Part shown: in pieces, positions 52,579-63,203 of the stretch
Layout of the letters: every line of letters starts with the position of its first letter
Position numbering within the stretch: the first letter of the stretch is position 1
NCBI RefSeq assembly: GCF_018449605.1
Contig: NZ_JAAVUW010000005.1
Location: 310,001-374,000, forward strand
Direction of reading: 5' to 3'
Source of the DNA: Luteibacter sp. dw_328
Lineage (GTDB): Bacteria; Pseudomonadota; Gammaproteobacteria; Xanthomonadales; Rhodanobacteraceae
DNA length: 64,000 nucleotides
Notes under the pieces: generated by a model
Seen by the model: the letters and a program-made list of their open reading frames with translations, nothing else
Told to the model about the DNA's origin: nothing
The model's database searches: none
Made by a program: the position numbers and the translations under genes

Positions 52579-54315
52579 TTATTTTTTGGAGGCGATCCAG
52601 GCGTCTACGTGTTGCTCGAGCACGGGGAGGGGGACCGAGCCCAGGGCCAGCACGGTGTCGTGGAAGGCGCGCAGGTCGAATTTCTCGCCCAGCTGGGCTT
52701 CGGCACGCTCGCGCAGCTCGCGGATCTTCAGGTAGCCCAGCTCATAGGACAACGCCTGGCCGGGCCAGCTGATGTACCGATCCACTTCGTTGGCGATCTC
52801 GCGCTGACTCAGGGCCGTGTTCTGCGTGAGGTAATCGATCGCCTGCTGGCGGGTCCAGCCCAGATGATGGATGCCGGTGTCGACCACGAGACGGCAGGCG
52901 CGCCACATCTGGTAGGTGAGAAAGCCGAAGTGTTCGTAGGGCGTGTGGTAGATGCCCATCTCCTCGCCCAGATACTCCGAATACAGCGCCCAGCCCTCGC
53001 CGTAGGCGGAGATGTAGCCGTCGCGACGGAAGGGCGGCAAGCCGTCCTGTTCCGCGGAAAGCCCCAACTGCAAGGCATGGCCCGGCATGGACTCATGCAG
53101 GGTCAGCGCGGGCATGTTGAACAGCGGACGCGACGGCAGGTCGTAGGTATTGACCAGATAGACGTCCGCGCCGCCGCGGCCGGAGGTGTAGTACGGCGCG
53201 ATATCCGCCGGCACCGGCTCGATCGCAAAACGCTGGCGCGGCAACAGGCCGAAATACTTGCCCAGCTTGCCGTCCACCTGCTTGGCCACCCATGCCGTAC
53301 GCATGAGCAGCTCGTCGGGCGTCTTCGCGTAGAACTGGGGATCCGTACGCAGGAACTGCAGGAAGGCGGGGAAGTCACCCTTGAAGCCGGTGTCCTTCAT
53401 GGTCTCCAGCATGGCTTCGTGGATTTTCGCCACCTCGCGCAGGCCGATCGCATGGATCTGGTCGGGTGTCAGTTCCAGCGTGGTGTACTCGCGGATTTGC
53501 TGCCGATAGTAGGCCTTGCCATCCGGGAGCGATTCGGCGGCCAGCGTGGGCCGGGCCTTAGGCACGTACTCGGTGCGAAAGAAGGTCAGCAATTTGCCGT
53601 ATGCGGGGATGACACCCTGTGCGATCGCCTTGCGTGCGTCGGCGCGGAGCCCCTCGGCGTCCTTGGCCGGCATGGACTTCGGCAGCGTCTTGAACGGCTT
53701 GTAGAGCGCGCTGTCTTCGGGGTTCTTCAGTTCGGCCACGGCGGCGATCGACACATCGCGCCCGTTGAGCACCTCGCGAGGAACCGTAAAGCCGCGCGCC
53801 AGCCCCAGGCGCATGTTGGCGATTTCCTGATCCATGTAGGCCGGAATCTGCCGCACGCGCTCGATGTAGTGCTGGTAGTCCTCGCGCGTGCGCAGGTCGT
53901 CGCCGTGCAGCACATAGCCCACGTCGGACCAAAAGGCCGAGTCGCTGTTGAACGGCATCTGCCACTGCGCGAAACGCTGTGCGGCCGCGAGGTTGAAGAT
54001 CTGCTCGCGGTACACGGCGTAGTCGACACGAACCGTGCCGCTCAGGCTATGTGGGTCGATGCGGTCCAGTTGTGCCAGTACGTCGTCCCAGTAGGCCAGT
54101 CGCCTGGCCTGGCTGGCGGCATCCACCGTATCCAGTCGTCCGTCACCGGGCTGGGCCTCGCCGGAGGTGAGGATGCCTGCCTGTCCGTTACGCCAGGTCC
54201 ATTCCTTCGAATAGATGCCCTTGAAGGCCTCGTCCGGCGACGCGGGCGGCGCGGCGGCGTGGGCGGTAGCGGCGAAAACACCAGCGAAGGCAATGGCGCG
54301 GATCCAGGGGGACAT
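52579..54315 (-). CDS. DUF885-family exported metalloprotein
   Basis: 578 residues from the ATG at 54315, which begins a clean signal peptide (MSPWIRAIAFAGVFAATAHA). An ATG 33 nt earlier would bury it. The family metal site HESMPGHALQ (HExxxGH) lies about 400 residues in, with a likely third ligand in YGEGWALYSE. DUF885 proteins are large helical proteins resembling M32-like carboxypeptidases; a peptidase role is inferred, not shown. It ends 142 nt from the structured element block. Confidence 0.88.
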   Translation of the reverse strand: MSPWIRAIAFAGVFAATAHAAAPPASPDEAFKGIYSKEWTWRNGQAGILTSGEAQPGDGRLDTVDAASQARRLAYWDDVLAQLDRIDPHSLSGTVRVDYAVYREQIFNLAAAQRFAQWQMPFNSDSAFWSDVGYVLHGDDLRTREDYQHYIERVRQIPAYMDQEIANMRLGLARGFTVPREVLNGRDVSIAAVAELKNPEDSALYKPFKTLPKSMPAKDAEGLRADARKAIAQGVIPAYGKLLTFFRTEYVPKARPTLAAESLPDGKAYYRQQIREYTTLELTPDQIHAIGLREVAKIHEAMLETMKDTGFKGDFPAFLQFLRTDPQFYAKTPDELLMRTAWVAKQVDGKLGKYFGLLPRQRFAIEPVPADIAPYYTSGRGGADVYLVNTYDLPSRPLFNMPALTLHESMPGHALQLGLSAEQDGLPPFRRDGYISAYGEGWALYSEYLGEEMGIYHTPYEHFGFLTYQMWRACRLVVDTGIHHLGWTRQQAIDYLTQNTALSQREIANEVDRYISWPGQALSYELGYLKIRELRERAEAQLGEKFDLRAFHDTVLALGSVPLPVLEQHVDAWIASKK

Positions 54316-54360
54316 GCAGGAGACCGTTGGCGGGGAAACCCCGATCATCGCATTCCCGGA

Positions 54361-55065
54361 TCATTCCAGTCCCGCGTAATGCCCCCGCATCGTGTCCAGG
54401 TAAGCCTGCAGGTCACGCCCGGGCGCATCGGCAAACGTCTCGCCTTCGTTCCGGCAATCCACGATGCGGTCCGGCCGGAAGTTGCGGAACGCCTGGCGAT
54501 GGCGACACCACGTGCCCAGGGTCCAGGCGCCACCCCAGAACGACAGGCACAGCGGCTCGACCTCCCGCGTGGAGGTGCGCCCTTCCGCGTCGCGGTAGTC
54601 CAGGCAGAGCACACAGTGCCCGACGATGGCCGCGTGCAGGCGATCGAGCATCACGGCAACCTGGTTCTGGAAGGGATCGCGCCAGATCGGCGCGAAGATC
54701 TTCGATTGCGCCGAACGCTCGCGCAGGTCGGGCGGCAGTACCGCCTCGATCTTGATCAGTGCCGACTGCGCCTCGCGCGCCAGCCGCTCGCCAGCGAACG
54801 CGCGGACAAACCGCGTTCCGGCGACCAGGGCTTCGAGTTCGTCCGCGGAGAACATCAGCGGTGGGATGTCCGAGCCCTTGCGCAGGACGTACCCGACGCC
54901 GGCCTCGCCTTCGATCGGTACACCGGAGAGCTGGAGGTCGGCGACATCGCGATAGACGGTGCGCAGGGAGACTTCGAGTGTGCTGGCCAGCTGCCGCGCG
55001 GGCAGCGCCGTACGCCGCCCGCGCAGGGCGTTGATGATGAGGAACAGGCGGTCGGCGCGGCGCAT
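54361..55065 (-). CDS. YafY-type HTH-WYL transcriptional regulator
   Basis: 234 residues. Winged HTH (about 3-60: RADRLFLIINALRGRRTALPARQLASTLEVSLRTVYRDVADLQLSG) followed by a WYL-like domain (about 135-220: CVLCLDYRDAEGRTSTREVEPLCLSFWGGAWTLGTWCRHRQAFRNFRPDRI). WYL proteins sense ligands such as nucleotides or DNA damage products. It follows the GST gene on the same strand. A strong dyad before the GST operon (56000-56033) is a possible target. Confidence 0.9.
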   Translation of the reverse strand: MRRADRLFLIINALRGRRTALPARQLASTLEVSLRTVYRDVADLQLSGVPIEGEAGVGYVLRKGSDIPPLMFSADELEALVAGTRFVRAFAGERLAREAQSALIKIEAVLPPDLRERSAQSKIFAPIWRDPFQNQVAVMLDRLHAAIVGHCVLCLDYRDAEGRTSTREVEPLCLSFWGGAWTLGTWCRHRQAFRNFRPDRIVDCRNEGETFADAPGRDLQAYLDTMRGHYAGLE

Positions 55066-55080
55066 GTCCGAATCATCGCC

Positions 55081-55099
55081 TCCCGCGCGGGGCGCGGGA
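55081..55099 (-). terminator. Hairpin between GST and WYL genes
   Basis: TCCCGCGC-N3-GCGCGGGA, 8-bp stem, 36 nt after the GST stop. No T tract follows, so it may be an attenuator or mRNA-stabilising hairpin rather than a full terminator. Confidence 0.35.
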
Positions 55100-55134
55100 A
55101 GCGACGAATGTCATGGCTACGCATATCCAACCCC

Positions 55135-55773
55135 TCACGCGACGGCGAGCGTCTGCGCGCGAGCCAGCGCGGCATCCTGCCCGGCGGCACGGCAGATGGC
55201 CGGGCGGGCCATCAGGCGGGCCACATAGTCCTCGAACACCGTGCGACGCGGCACGATACCGAAGCGCATGGTCCAGTCCAGGGCACTGGCCCAGAGGATA
55301 TCCGCGGCGGTGAAGCGGTCCCCGAACATCCACGGACCGGCCGCCAGCTGTGCTTCGATCATGTCCATGACGGTGTCGAAGTCGCCGTACGGACAGGTCG
55401 ACGTAGGCGCGGGCTCATGCTTCATGAAGCGATCCATCACCGCTGGCTCGAAGCACGAACCATAGAACGACAGCCAGCGCAGGTACGGTCCGCGCAGCGG
55501 ATCGCCGAGGCCGGGCGCGAGGCCGGCTTCCGGGAACAGGTCGGCGAGGTAGGTGAAGATCGCCGGCCGTTCGGTGACCAGGCCGCCCAGGTGCTCGATG
55601 GCCGGCACCTTGCCCATCGGATTGACCTTCAGGTAAGCCGGCTGGCGCTGCTCGCCCTCGACCAGGTTCATCACATGGATGTCGTACTGCGCACCAAGCT
55701 CTTCGAGCAGCATCAGCGTGCTCCCGGAACGGCTGTTCGGCGCGTGGTGGAACTTGATCCGACTGGCATTCAT
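55135..55773 (-). CDS. Glutathione S-transferase
   Basis: 212 residues. N-terminal thioredoxin-like domain (about 5-85: [30 protein letters not shown], cis-Pro region [12 protein letters not shown], then [20 protein letters not shown], the usual Glu/Ser site for glutathione). All-helical C-terminal domain (about 95-205). Related to bacterial beta/theta-like GSTs. It overlaps the 61-residue gene upstream by 4 nt. Co-transcription with the WYL regulator is possible. Confidence 0.9.
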   Translation of the reverse strand: MNASRIKFHHAPNSRSGSTLMLLEELGAQYDIHVMNLVEGEQRQPAYLKVNPMGKVPAIEHLGGLVTERPAIFTYLADLFPEAGLAPGLGDPLRGPYLRWLSFYGSCFEPAVMDRFMKHEPAPTSTCPYGDFDTVMDMIEAQLAAGPWMFGDRFTAADILWASALDWTMRFGIVPRRTVFEDYVARLMARPAICRAAGQDAALARAQTLAVA

Positions 55774-55955
55774 GCGTGCAATTCCCTTGTGGTCTTCGTG
55801 GATGTCTTCGATGCCGGCCTGGCAGGCACGGCCCCTGTCCGCGATACCGGCGGACGCGCCGCGTCGGGAGCGAACCGGTACTGCCCGTCCATCAGCAACC
55901 CCCGGCGCCCGAGCGGCGCGTAGAGCACGGCGAGACGATCGAGAAAGCGATTCAT
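55770..55955 (-). CDS. Small protein preceding GST, unknown
   Basis: 61 residues starting [19 protein letters not shown], followed by a Pro/Ala/Thr-rich tail. No family recognised. Its stop overlaps the GST start (ATGA), which supports translation and coupling. No database check was possible. Confidence 0.45.
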   Translation of the reverse strand: MNRFLDRLAVLYAPLGRRGLLMDGQYRFAPDAARPPVSRTGAVPARPASKTSTKTTRELHA

Positions 55956-55999
55956 GCGACTTCCCTCTCCGTTGCTTCGACTGGAAGGACAGTCTGCGG

Positions 56000-56033
56000 G
56001 AGGGCTACTGACAGCGTTCTGTCAGCAGCCCTC
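56000..56033. promoter_or_regulatory. Near-perfect 15-bp-arm inverted repeat between GST operon and fbp
   Basis: GAGGGCT-A-CTGACAG, loop CGTT, CTGTCAG-C-AGCCCTC: two 7-bp perfect blocks on each side of one A/C mismatch. It lies 45 nt upstream of the small-protein start and 58 nt upstream of fbp. The TGACAG-N4-CTGTCA core fits a dimeric regulator; the WYL protein nearby is the obvious candidate. Confidence 0.55.
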
Positions 56034-56090
56034 TGGCGCCGTTCACCCCGCATCCGGACAATGCGTGGTTTAGCGCCTGAGTCCGTCCCG

Positions 56091-57116
<1,026 letters not shown>

Positions 57117-57123
57117 ACCACCG

Positions 57124-57148
57124 GCAGGGCGGCGCCTCGCCGCCCTGC
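57124..57148 (+). terminator. Hairpin downstream of fbp
   Basis: GCAGGGCGGCG pairs with CGCCGCCCTGC, an 11-bp perfect stem with a 3-nt loop, 8 nt after the fbp stop. The poly-T tail is weak (TTCC). Confidence 0.55.
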
Positions 57149-57222
57149 TTCCGCCACTTAGCCGTCATTCGTGCGCCGCCCCGCTGCCCGATGATCCGCC
57201 AGCCCCCTCTCGGTTCGCTTCC

Positions 57223-58149
57223 ATGATGCTTCGCACCCGCACCCGCACCTGGCTTCCGCTGGTTTTCACCGCCCTGCTTTCCGGTTGCTTCGGCGGCACG
57301 AAACCGGATGCCCGACTGGACAATGCCGTGCCCGTGCTGGCGGCCAAGCCGCGGATTGGCCTGGCACTCGGCGGCGGTGCGGCCAAGGGCTTCGCCCATA
57401 TCGGCGTCATCAAGATGCTGGAAGCCAGCGGCATCCACGTGGACGTGGTGTCGGGAACCAGCGCCGGCAGCGTGGTCGGCGTCCTTTACGCCAGCGGCAT
57501 GGATGCGTTCCAGTTGCAGGAAACCGCCTTCTCGCTGGACGAAGGCAAGATCCGCGATGTCCGCTTCTTCTCGGGCGGCATGGTTCAGGGGCAGAAGCTG
57601 CAGGACTACGTCAACGACCTGCTGAAGAACACGCCGATTGAAAAGCTCCACACGCCGTTCGCGGCGGTGGCTACCGAACTCGAGACCGGTGAGCGGGCCA
57701 TTTTCGTCCGTGGCAACGCCGGCCAGGCCGTGCGCGCCTCGAGCAGCATCCCCGGTGTGTTCGAACCGGTGGAAATCAACGGCAAGCATTTCGTCGACGG
57801 CGGCGTGGTCAGTCCGGTCCCTGTGGATGCCGCGCGCCAGCTCGGTGCCGACATCGTCATCGCCGTGGATATCTCCGCACGTCCGGACGGAAGCAACCCG
57901 GCCGGCATGGTCGGCATCGTCGGCCAGTCGATCACCATCATGGGACGCAAGCTGGCCGAGCAGGAGCTCGGCCGTGCCGACATCGTGATCAGGCCGAAGG
58001 TCGGCCAGATCGGCCCGACCGACTTCGATCAGAAGAACGTCGCGATCCTCGAGGGCGAGCGCGCGGCGCTTGCCGCGATTCCTTCGATCAAGGCGAAAAT
58101 CGCCGAGAAGACGGCTGCCATGGGCAAGCCGCCCGTCCCGGCGCACTGA
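57223..58149 (+). CDS. Patatin-like phospholipase lipoprotein (RssA-like)
   Basis: 308 residues from 57223 (an in-frame second ATG follows at once). Lipobox LLSGC with Cys22 anchors it in a membrane. Patatin dyad: oxyanion GGGAAKG (50-56), nucleophile GTSAG with Ser80, and Asp in HFVDGGVVSPVPV. The family hydrolyses acyl chains of phospholipids. Being lipidated, it most likely works in the periplasm. No ribosome site stands out. It converges with the cytochrome c gene 11 nt later. Confidence 0.9.
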   Translation: MMLRTRTRTWLPLVFTALLSGCFGGTKPDARLDNAVPVLAAKPRIGLALGGGAAKGFAHIGVIKMLEASGIHVDVVSGTSAGSVVGVLYASGMDAFQLQETAFSLDEGKIRDVRFFSGGMVQGQKLQDYVNDLLKNTPIEKLHTPFAAVATELETGERAIFVRGNAGQAVRASSSIPGVFEPVEINGKHFVDGGVVSPVPVDAARQLGADIVIAVDISARPDGSNPAGMVGIVGQSITIMGRKLAEQELGRADIVIRPKVGQIGPTDFDQKNVAILEGERAALAAIPSIKAKIAEKTAAMGKPPVPAH

Positions 58150-58160
58150 GTGGTCCAGCG

Positions 58161-59465
58161 CTAGAGATCCCGGCGCTTGGCCACATCCGCCGCCGTCACT
58201 TCGCCCTGCTTGCCGCCAAAGTGGCCGATCACGAAGTTCGCCAGGGCGGCCACTTCAGGATCGCTGTAGCCGTGACCGAACGCCGGCATGTAGACATCGG
58301 TGTCGCCGATGCGCATGGTCACGCCGTGCAGGATCGCCTGGGTGACGTTGGCACCCTTGGGATCATTCACGCCGCGCGTGCCCGCCAGGCCCGCATATGG
58401 GGTCTGTTGTCCCACGCCATTCCACTGGTGGCAGCTGGCGCACGCACCTTCGAACAAGCGCTTGCCGTCTGCGTTCTCACCGTCCACGTCGCCTCCCGGC
58501 GCGGCGGCGTTCGACGCGACCACGGCTTTCGGGGCCGGATCGACCACGACAGGATCCGTGCCCTCGCGGGCCGGGACGGTACGTAGCCAGGTCACCAACG
58601 CGGCCGTGTCTTCGGGCTTGAGGAACTGCAGGCTATGCGCCACGGCTTCACCCATCGGACCCATGGCCGAAGCATGGCCGTCGGCGTGACCGGTGCGCAG
58701 GTACTGGGTCAGTGCCTCATCGCTCCACTTACCGATGCCGTGGGTTTCGTTGGACGTAATGTTCCAGGCACGCCAGCCCTGCAGCTCCGCGCCGGCCAGT
58801 GCCTGGCTGTGTTTCAGACCGAAGCCGAGATTGCGTGGCGTGTGGCATTCGGCGCAGTGACCCAGCGGCCCGGCCAGATACGCGCCCGCGTTCCATTGCG
58901 GCGTGCGCGAGGGGTCGTTCTCGAAGCGCTGGCTGCGGAAGAACGCCGCATTCCAGAAGCCCATCGCCCAGCGCTGGTTGAACGGGAAGCCCAGGTCGTT
59001 CGGCCGTTCCGGCTGGCGCACCTTCGGCAGGGTGAAGAGATACGCCTTGATCGCCAGCACGTCCGCCCGGCTGAGCTGGGTGTAAGCGGTATAGGGGAAC
59101 GCCGGATACAGGTGCTTGCCGTCCTTGCGCACGCCCTCACGCACGGCGCGAACGAAGTCATCATCGCTCCATGCACCGATACCGGTCTCGACGTCTGCGG
59201 TGATGTTGGAGGAGTAGATGGTGCCGAACGGTAGCTTGAAAGGCAGGCCCCCCGCGAAGGGTTTACCCGTCTCCGGCACGGTATGACAGGCGATGCAGTC
59301 GGCGGCGCGAGCGAGGTATTCGCCGCGCGCGACCGGATCGGCGTTCGTCGGCGCGCCGACGATGAGCGGCGATGTACCGGCAGCCGGATCCTTGCGATTG
59401 AGAACGAAATACGCCACGGTGCCAATGACCAGGAGGAGGACGACAACAACGAGGAAGCGTTTCAT
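58161..59465 (-). CDS. Triheme c-type cytochrome subunit
   Basis: 434 residues. An uncleaved or signal-anchor helix ([19 protein letters not shown]) precedes three CxxCH sites (CIACH near residue 57, CAECH, CASCH), each followed by a distal Met region. This is the layout of membrane-bound alcohol/aldehyde/gluconate dehydrogenase cytochrome subunits, which pass electrons to quinone or an oxidase. It overlaps the large molybdenum hydroxylase gene (59462-59465) by 4 nt and is third in that operon. Confidence 0.9.
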   Translation of the reverse strand: MKRFLVVVVLLLVIGTVAYFVLNRKDPAAGTSPLIVGAPTNADPVARGEYLARAADCIACHTVPETGKPFAGGLPFKLPFGTIYSSNITADVETGIGAWSDDDFVRAVREGVRKDGKHLYPAFPYTAYTQLSRADVLAIKAYLFTLPKVRQPERPNDLGFPFNQRWAMGFWNAAFFRSQRFENDPSRTPQWNAGAYLAGPLGHCAECHTPRNLGFGLKHSQALAGAELQGWRAWNITSNETHGIGKWSDEALTQYLRTGHADGHASAMGPMGEAVAHSLQFLKPEDTAALVTWLRTVPAREGTDPVVVDPAPKAVVASNAAAPGGDVDGENADGKRLFEGACASCHQWNGVGQQTPYAGLAGTRGVNDPKGANVTQAILHGVTMRIGDTDVYMPAFGHGYSDPEVAALANFVIGHFGGKQGEVTAADVAKRRDL

Positions 59466-61735
59466 GCGACGTCCCCCTTACCGGTGCCGTTATCCGCGAC
59501 GTGCTTGAGCGCCTCGGCCGATGCGGCCAGCGACGTACGTGTCACCGGAAGCTCGGTCAGGCGCACGCTGGTCGCCGCAAAAATGGCATTGGCGAGCGCG
59601 GGCGCAGCGATGGCCGTTCCGACTTCACCGAGGCCGCCAGGTGACTCGCTGCTGTTCACGGTAAACACCTCGATAGCCGGCGTCTCGTTGATGCGTAGCG
59701 AGCGGTAGTTGTGGAAGTTGCTCTGCTCGATCATGCCGTCCTTGAGCGTGATGCCGTTGAACAGCGCTGCGCTCAATCCAAATAGCAGCCCGCCCTGCAC
59801 CTGCGCCTGGACGGAACTGGGGTTGATGGCGATGCCGACGTCCACGGCGACCACCGCACGGCGCAGGCGGACCTCGCCCTGCGCCGTCACCTCGACCTCG
59901 ACGATGGCGCACACATGACTCCCGAACGGCGACGCCACCGCGATGCCACGTCCCACACGCGCCGGCAATGGCTGGCTGCCCCAGCCGATCTTTTCCGCGG
60001 CAAGGTTCAATACACCGAGGGGACGCGAACCCGCCTTCATCAGCGACCGACGGTAGGCAAGTGGATCCTTCCCGGCCGTCTGCGCGAGATGATCGATGAA
60101 GCTCTCGACGATGAACAGGTTGTGCGTGGGTCCGACGCCGCGCCACCAACCAACGACGAGGCCGGGAGGCATTTCATGGCGTACCCACTCGACCAGCACG
60201 TTGTCCATGTCGTAAGGCAGGTCAGCGGCCGATTCGATGGCATCGCTATCCATGCCGTCCTTGCCCATGGCCGCGGGCAACCACCGCCCCAGGACGGTGC
60301 CGCTGGTGATGCGGTGTTTCCACGAAGTGGGCTTGCCGTCGTCGCCCAGGGTGGCCGAGATGCGATCGAAATAAAGCGGGCGCACGCGATCGTGACGGAT
60401 GTCTTCCTCGCGGCTCCAGATCACCTTCAGCGGATACGACACCTGCTTCGCAAAGGCGACCGCCTGCTCGACCTGGTCGGTTTCCAGGCGGCGGCCGAAA
60501 CCGCCGCCCAGGTATTGGTTGTTGACCGTTACCGCCTCGAGCGGAATGCCACAGATACGCGCGGCCTCTTTCTGCGCGCGCGTGGGCACCTGGGTGCCTG
60601 TCCAGATCTCACACTTGCCCGGTGTCACGTGCACGGTGGCGTTGAGCGGCTCCATCGGCGCATGCGCCAGCATCGGCGTGACGAAGGTCATCTCCACCGC
60701 CTTGCCGCCGGCCGCTGCCTCGCCCTTGGGCTTGCGGCCGATCAGCGCGGGGCCGTTGCGTGAGCTTTCCTGTAGCGCGGCGATCAGCGTGGCGGTATCG
60801 AGATGCTCATTGACGCCGTGACGCCATTCGATGTCCAGAGCCTCCAGGCCGCGGTACGCCGCCCAGTAGTGTTCACCGACCACGGCGACCGCGTTGTCGA
60901 GCTTGATGACGTCGACCACACCGGCCATCGCGCGCGCCTTCGTATCGTCGACGCTGCCGAGCGTGCCGGCCAGTTCGGGACTCGTACGCACCGCCGCATA
61001 CTTCATGCCCGGCACTTTCACATCGATGCCGAACTGCGTGCCGCCATTGACCTTGTCCGGGGAATCCACCCGGCGCAGCGGCTTGCCGATGACGGTGAAG
61101 TCTTTGGGATCCTTCAGCGTGACTTTCGCCGGTTGTGGCAGCTTGCCTGCCGCTTCAGCCACGGCACCGAAGCCGAGCGTGCGACCGGAGGGCACGTGCG
61201 TGATCGTGGCGCGCGACACCGAACAACTGGCGGGGTCGACGTGCCATTGCGCGGCGGCGGCGGCGATCAACATCTCGCGAGCGACCGCACCCGCTTCGCG
61301 CAACGATTGCCATTGGCCGCGCGTGCTGGTCGAGCCGCCGGTGATCTGTCCGCCACCCAGCAGGGCAATGCCATAGAGCGCGTCGCTGGGAATCGAATGC
61401 TCGACCTTGATCTGGTCGAGCCCGACACCGAGTTCCTCGGCGAGCATCATCGAGATGCCGGTGTAGATGGCCTGGCCCATCTCCGCGCTGGGCATCACCA
61501 GTCGCACGCTTCCATCGGCGTCGATGCGGATGAAGGCGTTGGGTGCGAAGGGTGGGTTGCCGTCTGCCGCGGCCGCGGCTTCGTCCGTCGGCTGCCGACG
61601 GGGATTCATCTGGGCGACGGCGGGACCAAGGCCCGCCGTCCACAGGAAGGCGACGGCGAGGCCGCCACCCGCAAGCTTCATCGCGGCGCGGCGACCGCTG
61701 TCGACTTCGGCGCCGGGGGGTGTGCGCGTCTTCAT
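59462..61735 (-). CDS. Tat-exported xanthine-dehydrogenase-family molybdopterin subunit (IorB-like)
   Basis: 757 residues. Twin-arginine signal ([20 protein letters not shown]) places it in the periplasm. The body is the aldehyde-oxidoreductase/IorB type with [35 protein letters not shown] and the C-terminal [20 protein letters not shown] (Glu base region). The usual separate FAD subunit is absent, as in isoquinoline 1-oxidoreductase-type enzymes. It overlaps the 2Fe-2S subunit before it and the cytochrome after it by 4 nt. Likely oxidises an aldehyde or N-heterocycle. Confidence 0.92.
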   Translation of the reverse strand: MKTRTPPGAEVDSGRRAAMKLAGGGLAVAFLWTAGLGPAVAQMNPRRQPTDEAAAAADGNPPFAPNAFIRIDADGSVRLVMPSAEMGQAIYTGISMMLAEELGVGLDQIKVEHSIPSDALYGIALLGGGQITGGSTSTRGQWQSLREAGAVAREMLIAAAAAQWHVDPASCSVSRATITHVPSGRTLGFGAVAEAAGKLPQPAKVTLKDPKDFTVIGKPLRRVDSPDKVNGGTQFGIDVKVPGMKYAAVRTSPELAGTLGSVDDTKARAMAGVVDVIKLDNAVAVVGEHYWAAYRGLEALDIEWRHGVNEHLDTATLIAALQESSRNGPALIGRKPKGEAAAGGKAVEMTFVTPMLAHAPMEPLNATVHVTPGKCEIWTGTQVPTRAQKEAARICGIPLEAVTVNNQYLGGGFGRRLETDQVEQAVAFAKQVSYPLKVIWSREEDIRHDRVRPLYFDRISATLGDDGKPTSWKHRITSGTVLGRWLPAAMGKDGMDSDAIESAADLPYDMDNVLVEWVRHEMPPGLVVGWWRGVGPTHNLFIVESFIDHLAQTAGKDPLAYRRSLMKAGSRPLGVLNLAAEKIGWGSQPLPARVGRGIAVASPFGSHVCAIVEVEVTAQGEVRLRRAVVAVDVGIAINPSSVQAQVQGGLLFGLSAALFNGITLKDGMIEQSNFHNYRSLRINETPAIEVFTVNSSESPGGLGEVGTAIAAPALANAIFAATSVRLTELPVTRTSLAASAEALKHVADNGTGKGDVA

Positions 61736-62226
61736 GCGGCACTCCCGTCGACGACGACCTGCAGGCCCTGGGGTTGCCCCGTCGCGGCCTGTTTAATGGC
61801 CTCGCGAATACGCACGTACGTGCCGCAGCGACAGATGTTGCCGGCCATGGCGGTGTCGATATCCCGATCGGTCGGGTTCGGTGTGCGCGCCAGCAGCGCT
61901 GCCGCGGACATGATCTGCCCCGACTGGCAGTAGCCGCACTGCACGACGTCGACGGCGAGCCAGGCCTGCTGCACCTTGGCGCCTTCGGGCGTCAGCCCGA
62001 TCGCTTCGATGGTCGTCACGGCGCGATTACCGACGGCCGACACCGGCATCTGGCAGGAGCGGATCGGCTGGCCATCGATGTGCACTGTGCACGCGCCGCA
62101 TTGCGCGATACCGCAACCGAACTTGGTGCCGGTCAATCCGATCACGTCGCGAAGCACCCAGAGCAACGGCATATCGGGTGGGACGTCAGCCTGTCGATCT
62201 TCACCATTCACGCGCAACGTAACCAT
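61732..62226 (-). CDS. 2Fe-2S subunit of the molybdenum hydroxylase (IorA-like)
   Basis: 164 residues from the ATG at 62226 (GAGGGA 7 nt upstream). Plant-type cluster [21 protein letters not shown], then the second cluster CGYCQSGQ...CRCG in the helical domain. It relays electrons from the molybdopterin subunit encoded just downstream. No Tat signal, so it is probably carried out with the large subunit. Confidence 0.94.
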   Translation of the reverse strand: MVTLRVNGEDRQADVPPDMPLLWVLRDVIGLTGTKFGCGIAQCGACTVHIDGQPIRSCQMPVSAVGNRAVTTIEAIGLTPEGAKVQQAWLAVDVVQCGYCQSGQIMSAAALLARTPNPTDRDIDTAMAGNICRCGTYVRIREAIKQAATGQPQGLQVVVDGSAA

Positions 62227-62339
62227 GGTCGTCCCTCGGCTGGTGGAACCCGGAGGCCCCATTGGCTGATCCACAAGCAGGCTGTCAGGTTACGCCGAAT
62301 GGGGCGTTGTGCGGTCCGTAGAAATGGACGCTATTTGGA

Positions 62340-62362
62340 TAAAACCGTCGCGAGGGACGGTA
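62340..62362 (-). terminator. Candidate terminator of the TetR gene
   Basis: Minus strand ACCGTC-N6-GACGGT then TTTTA. It lies about 46 nt after the tetR stop and upstream of the IorAB operon; the 62227-62407 gap also holds that operon's promoter region. Confidence 0.5.
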
Positions 62363-62407
62363 AGGACGACGGCCCACCTGGGCAAGCCGCCGTCCGCGGT
62401 CGGCAAA

Positions 62408-62992
62408 TCAACCGGCTTCGATCAGTTCCAGCGCGGACTGGCGGCCGAGTGCCAGAATCTCATCTGACAAGGCCGGCTCGGCAACGGCACGCGACAGCGA
62501 CAGCGAACCGACCATCGAGGCGAACACGGCCATCGACAGGGTGCGGCGGCGTTTGCCACGCACGGCGTCCGGCAGGGTGCCGGCAATGACCTCCACCATT
62601 TCGCCGAAGCCCTCGGTGAAGGCAGCGCGGGTCTCGACCGGCCGGCGGCCCATCTCGGCAGACAGCGCCGCGGCAACGCACCCCGTTTCCGGATGGTCGC
62701 GGTGCTCTGCCGACAGGTAGCCGTTGACCAGGGTCCGATATCCCTCGCCCCGTGAGGCGGCGATGCGCGCGGCCATTCTCTCGGCCGCACTCGTGGCGCC
62801 GTTGGCGACGCTCTCCCGAACGAGGTCTTCCTTCGACCCGAAGTGGTTGTAGAAACCACCCTGGGTCAGGCCGACATCGTTCATCAGACTGACCACGCCG
62901 ACGGCATCGATCCCATCGGCGCGAAAACGCTCGGAGGCGGCCTCGACGATCTTCTGCCGAGTCTGCTCCTTGTGACCTTTCTCATAACGCAT
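62408..62992 (-). CDS. TetR-family transcriptional regulator
   Basis: 194 residues from the ATG at 62992 with GGGAG 9 nt upstream (a GTG at 62998 is in frame but too near that ribosome site). HTH: RQKIVEAASERFRADGIDAVGVVSLMNDVGLTQGGFYNHFGSKEDL. C-terminal ligand domain with a PETGC segment. It precedes the IorAB-cytochrome operon on the same strand and is the likely local regulator. Confidence 0.9.
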   Translation of the reverse strand: MRYEKGHKEQTRQKIVEAASERFRADGIDAVGVVSLMNDVGLTQGGFYNHFGSKEDLVRESVANGATSAAERMAARIAASRGEGYRTLVNGYLSAEHRDHPETGCVAAALSAEMGRRPVETRAAFTEGFGEMVEVIAGTLPDAVRGKRRRTLSMAVFASMVGSLSLSRAVAEPALSDEILALGRQSALELIEAG

Positions 62993-63120
62993 GCTCACTT
63001 ACTCCCTTTGGGGACGTCGTCCCCTGCCCGTGAGCGGATTGTAACCAATCCTTGCGGGTTGAAATGTCGAGCGTCATGGTGCGCCGCGGCGTAGCCGGCA
63101 CAGGGCGGTAACAGTCTTTC

Positions 63121-63203
63121 TGTAGGAGCCGATTCATCGGCGATCCCGCGGCAGCGGGCGGGGTTGAGGCAAGCACCCGTTCGCCGATGAATCGGCTCCT
63201 ACG
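63121..63203. repeat. REP-like inverted pair
   Basis: TGTAGGAGCCGATTCATCGG (63121 on) and its mirror CCGATGAATCGGCTCCTACG (to 63202) flank a GC-rich middle with GCGGCAGCGG. Same family as the elements at 13360 and 49682. Confidence 0.8.

Noticed and set aside
52609-55923. 1104-codon plus-strand frame opposite DUF885, WYL and GST genes
   Set aside because: Antisense to three genes with clear motifs, no ribosome site or family features.
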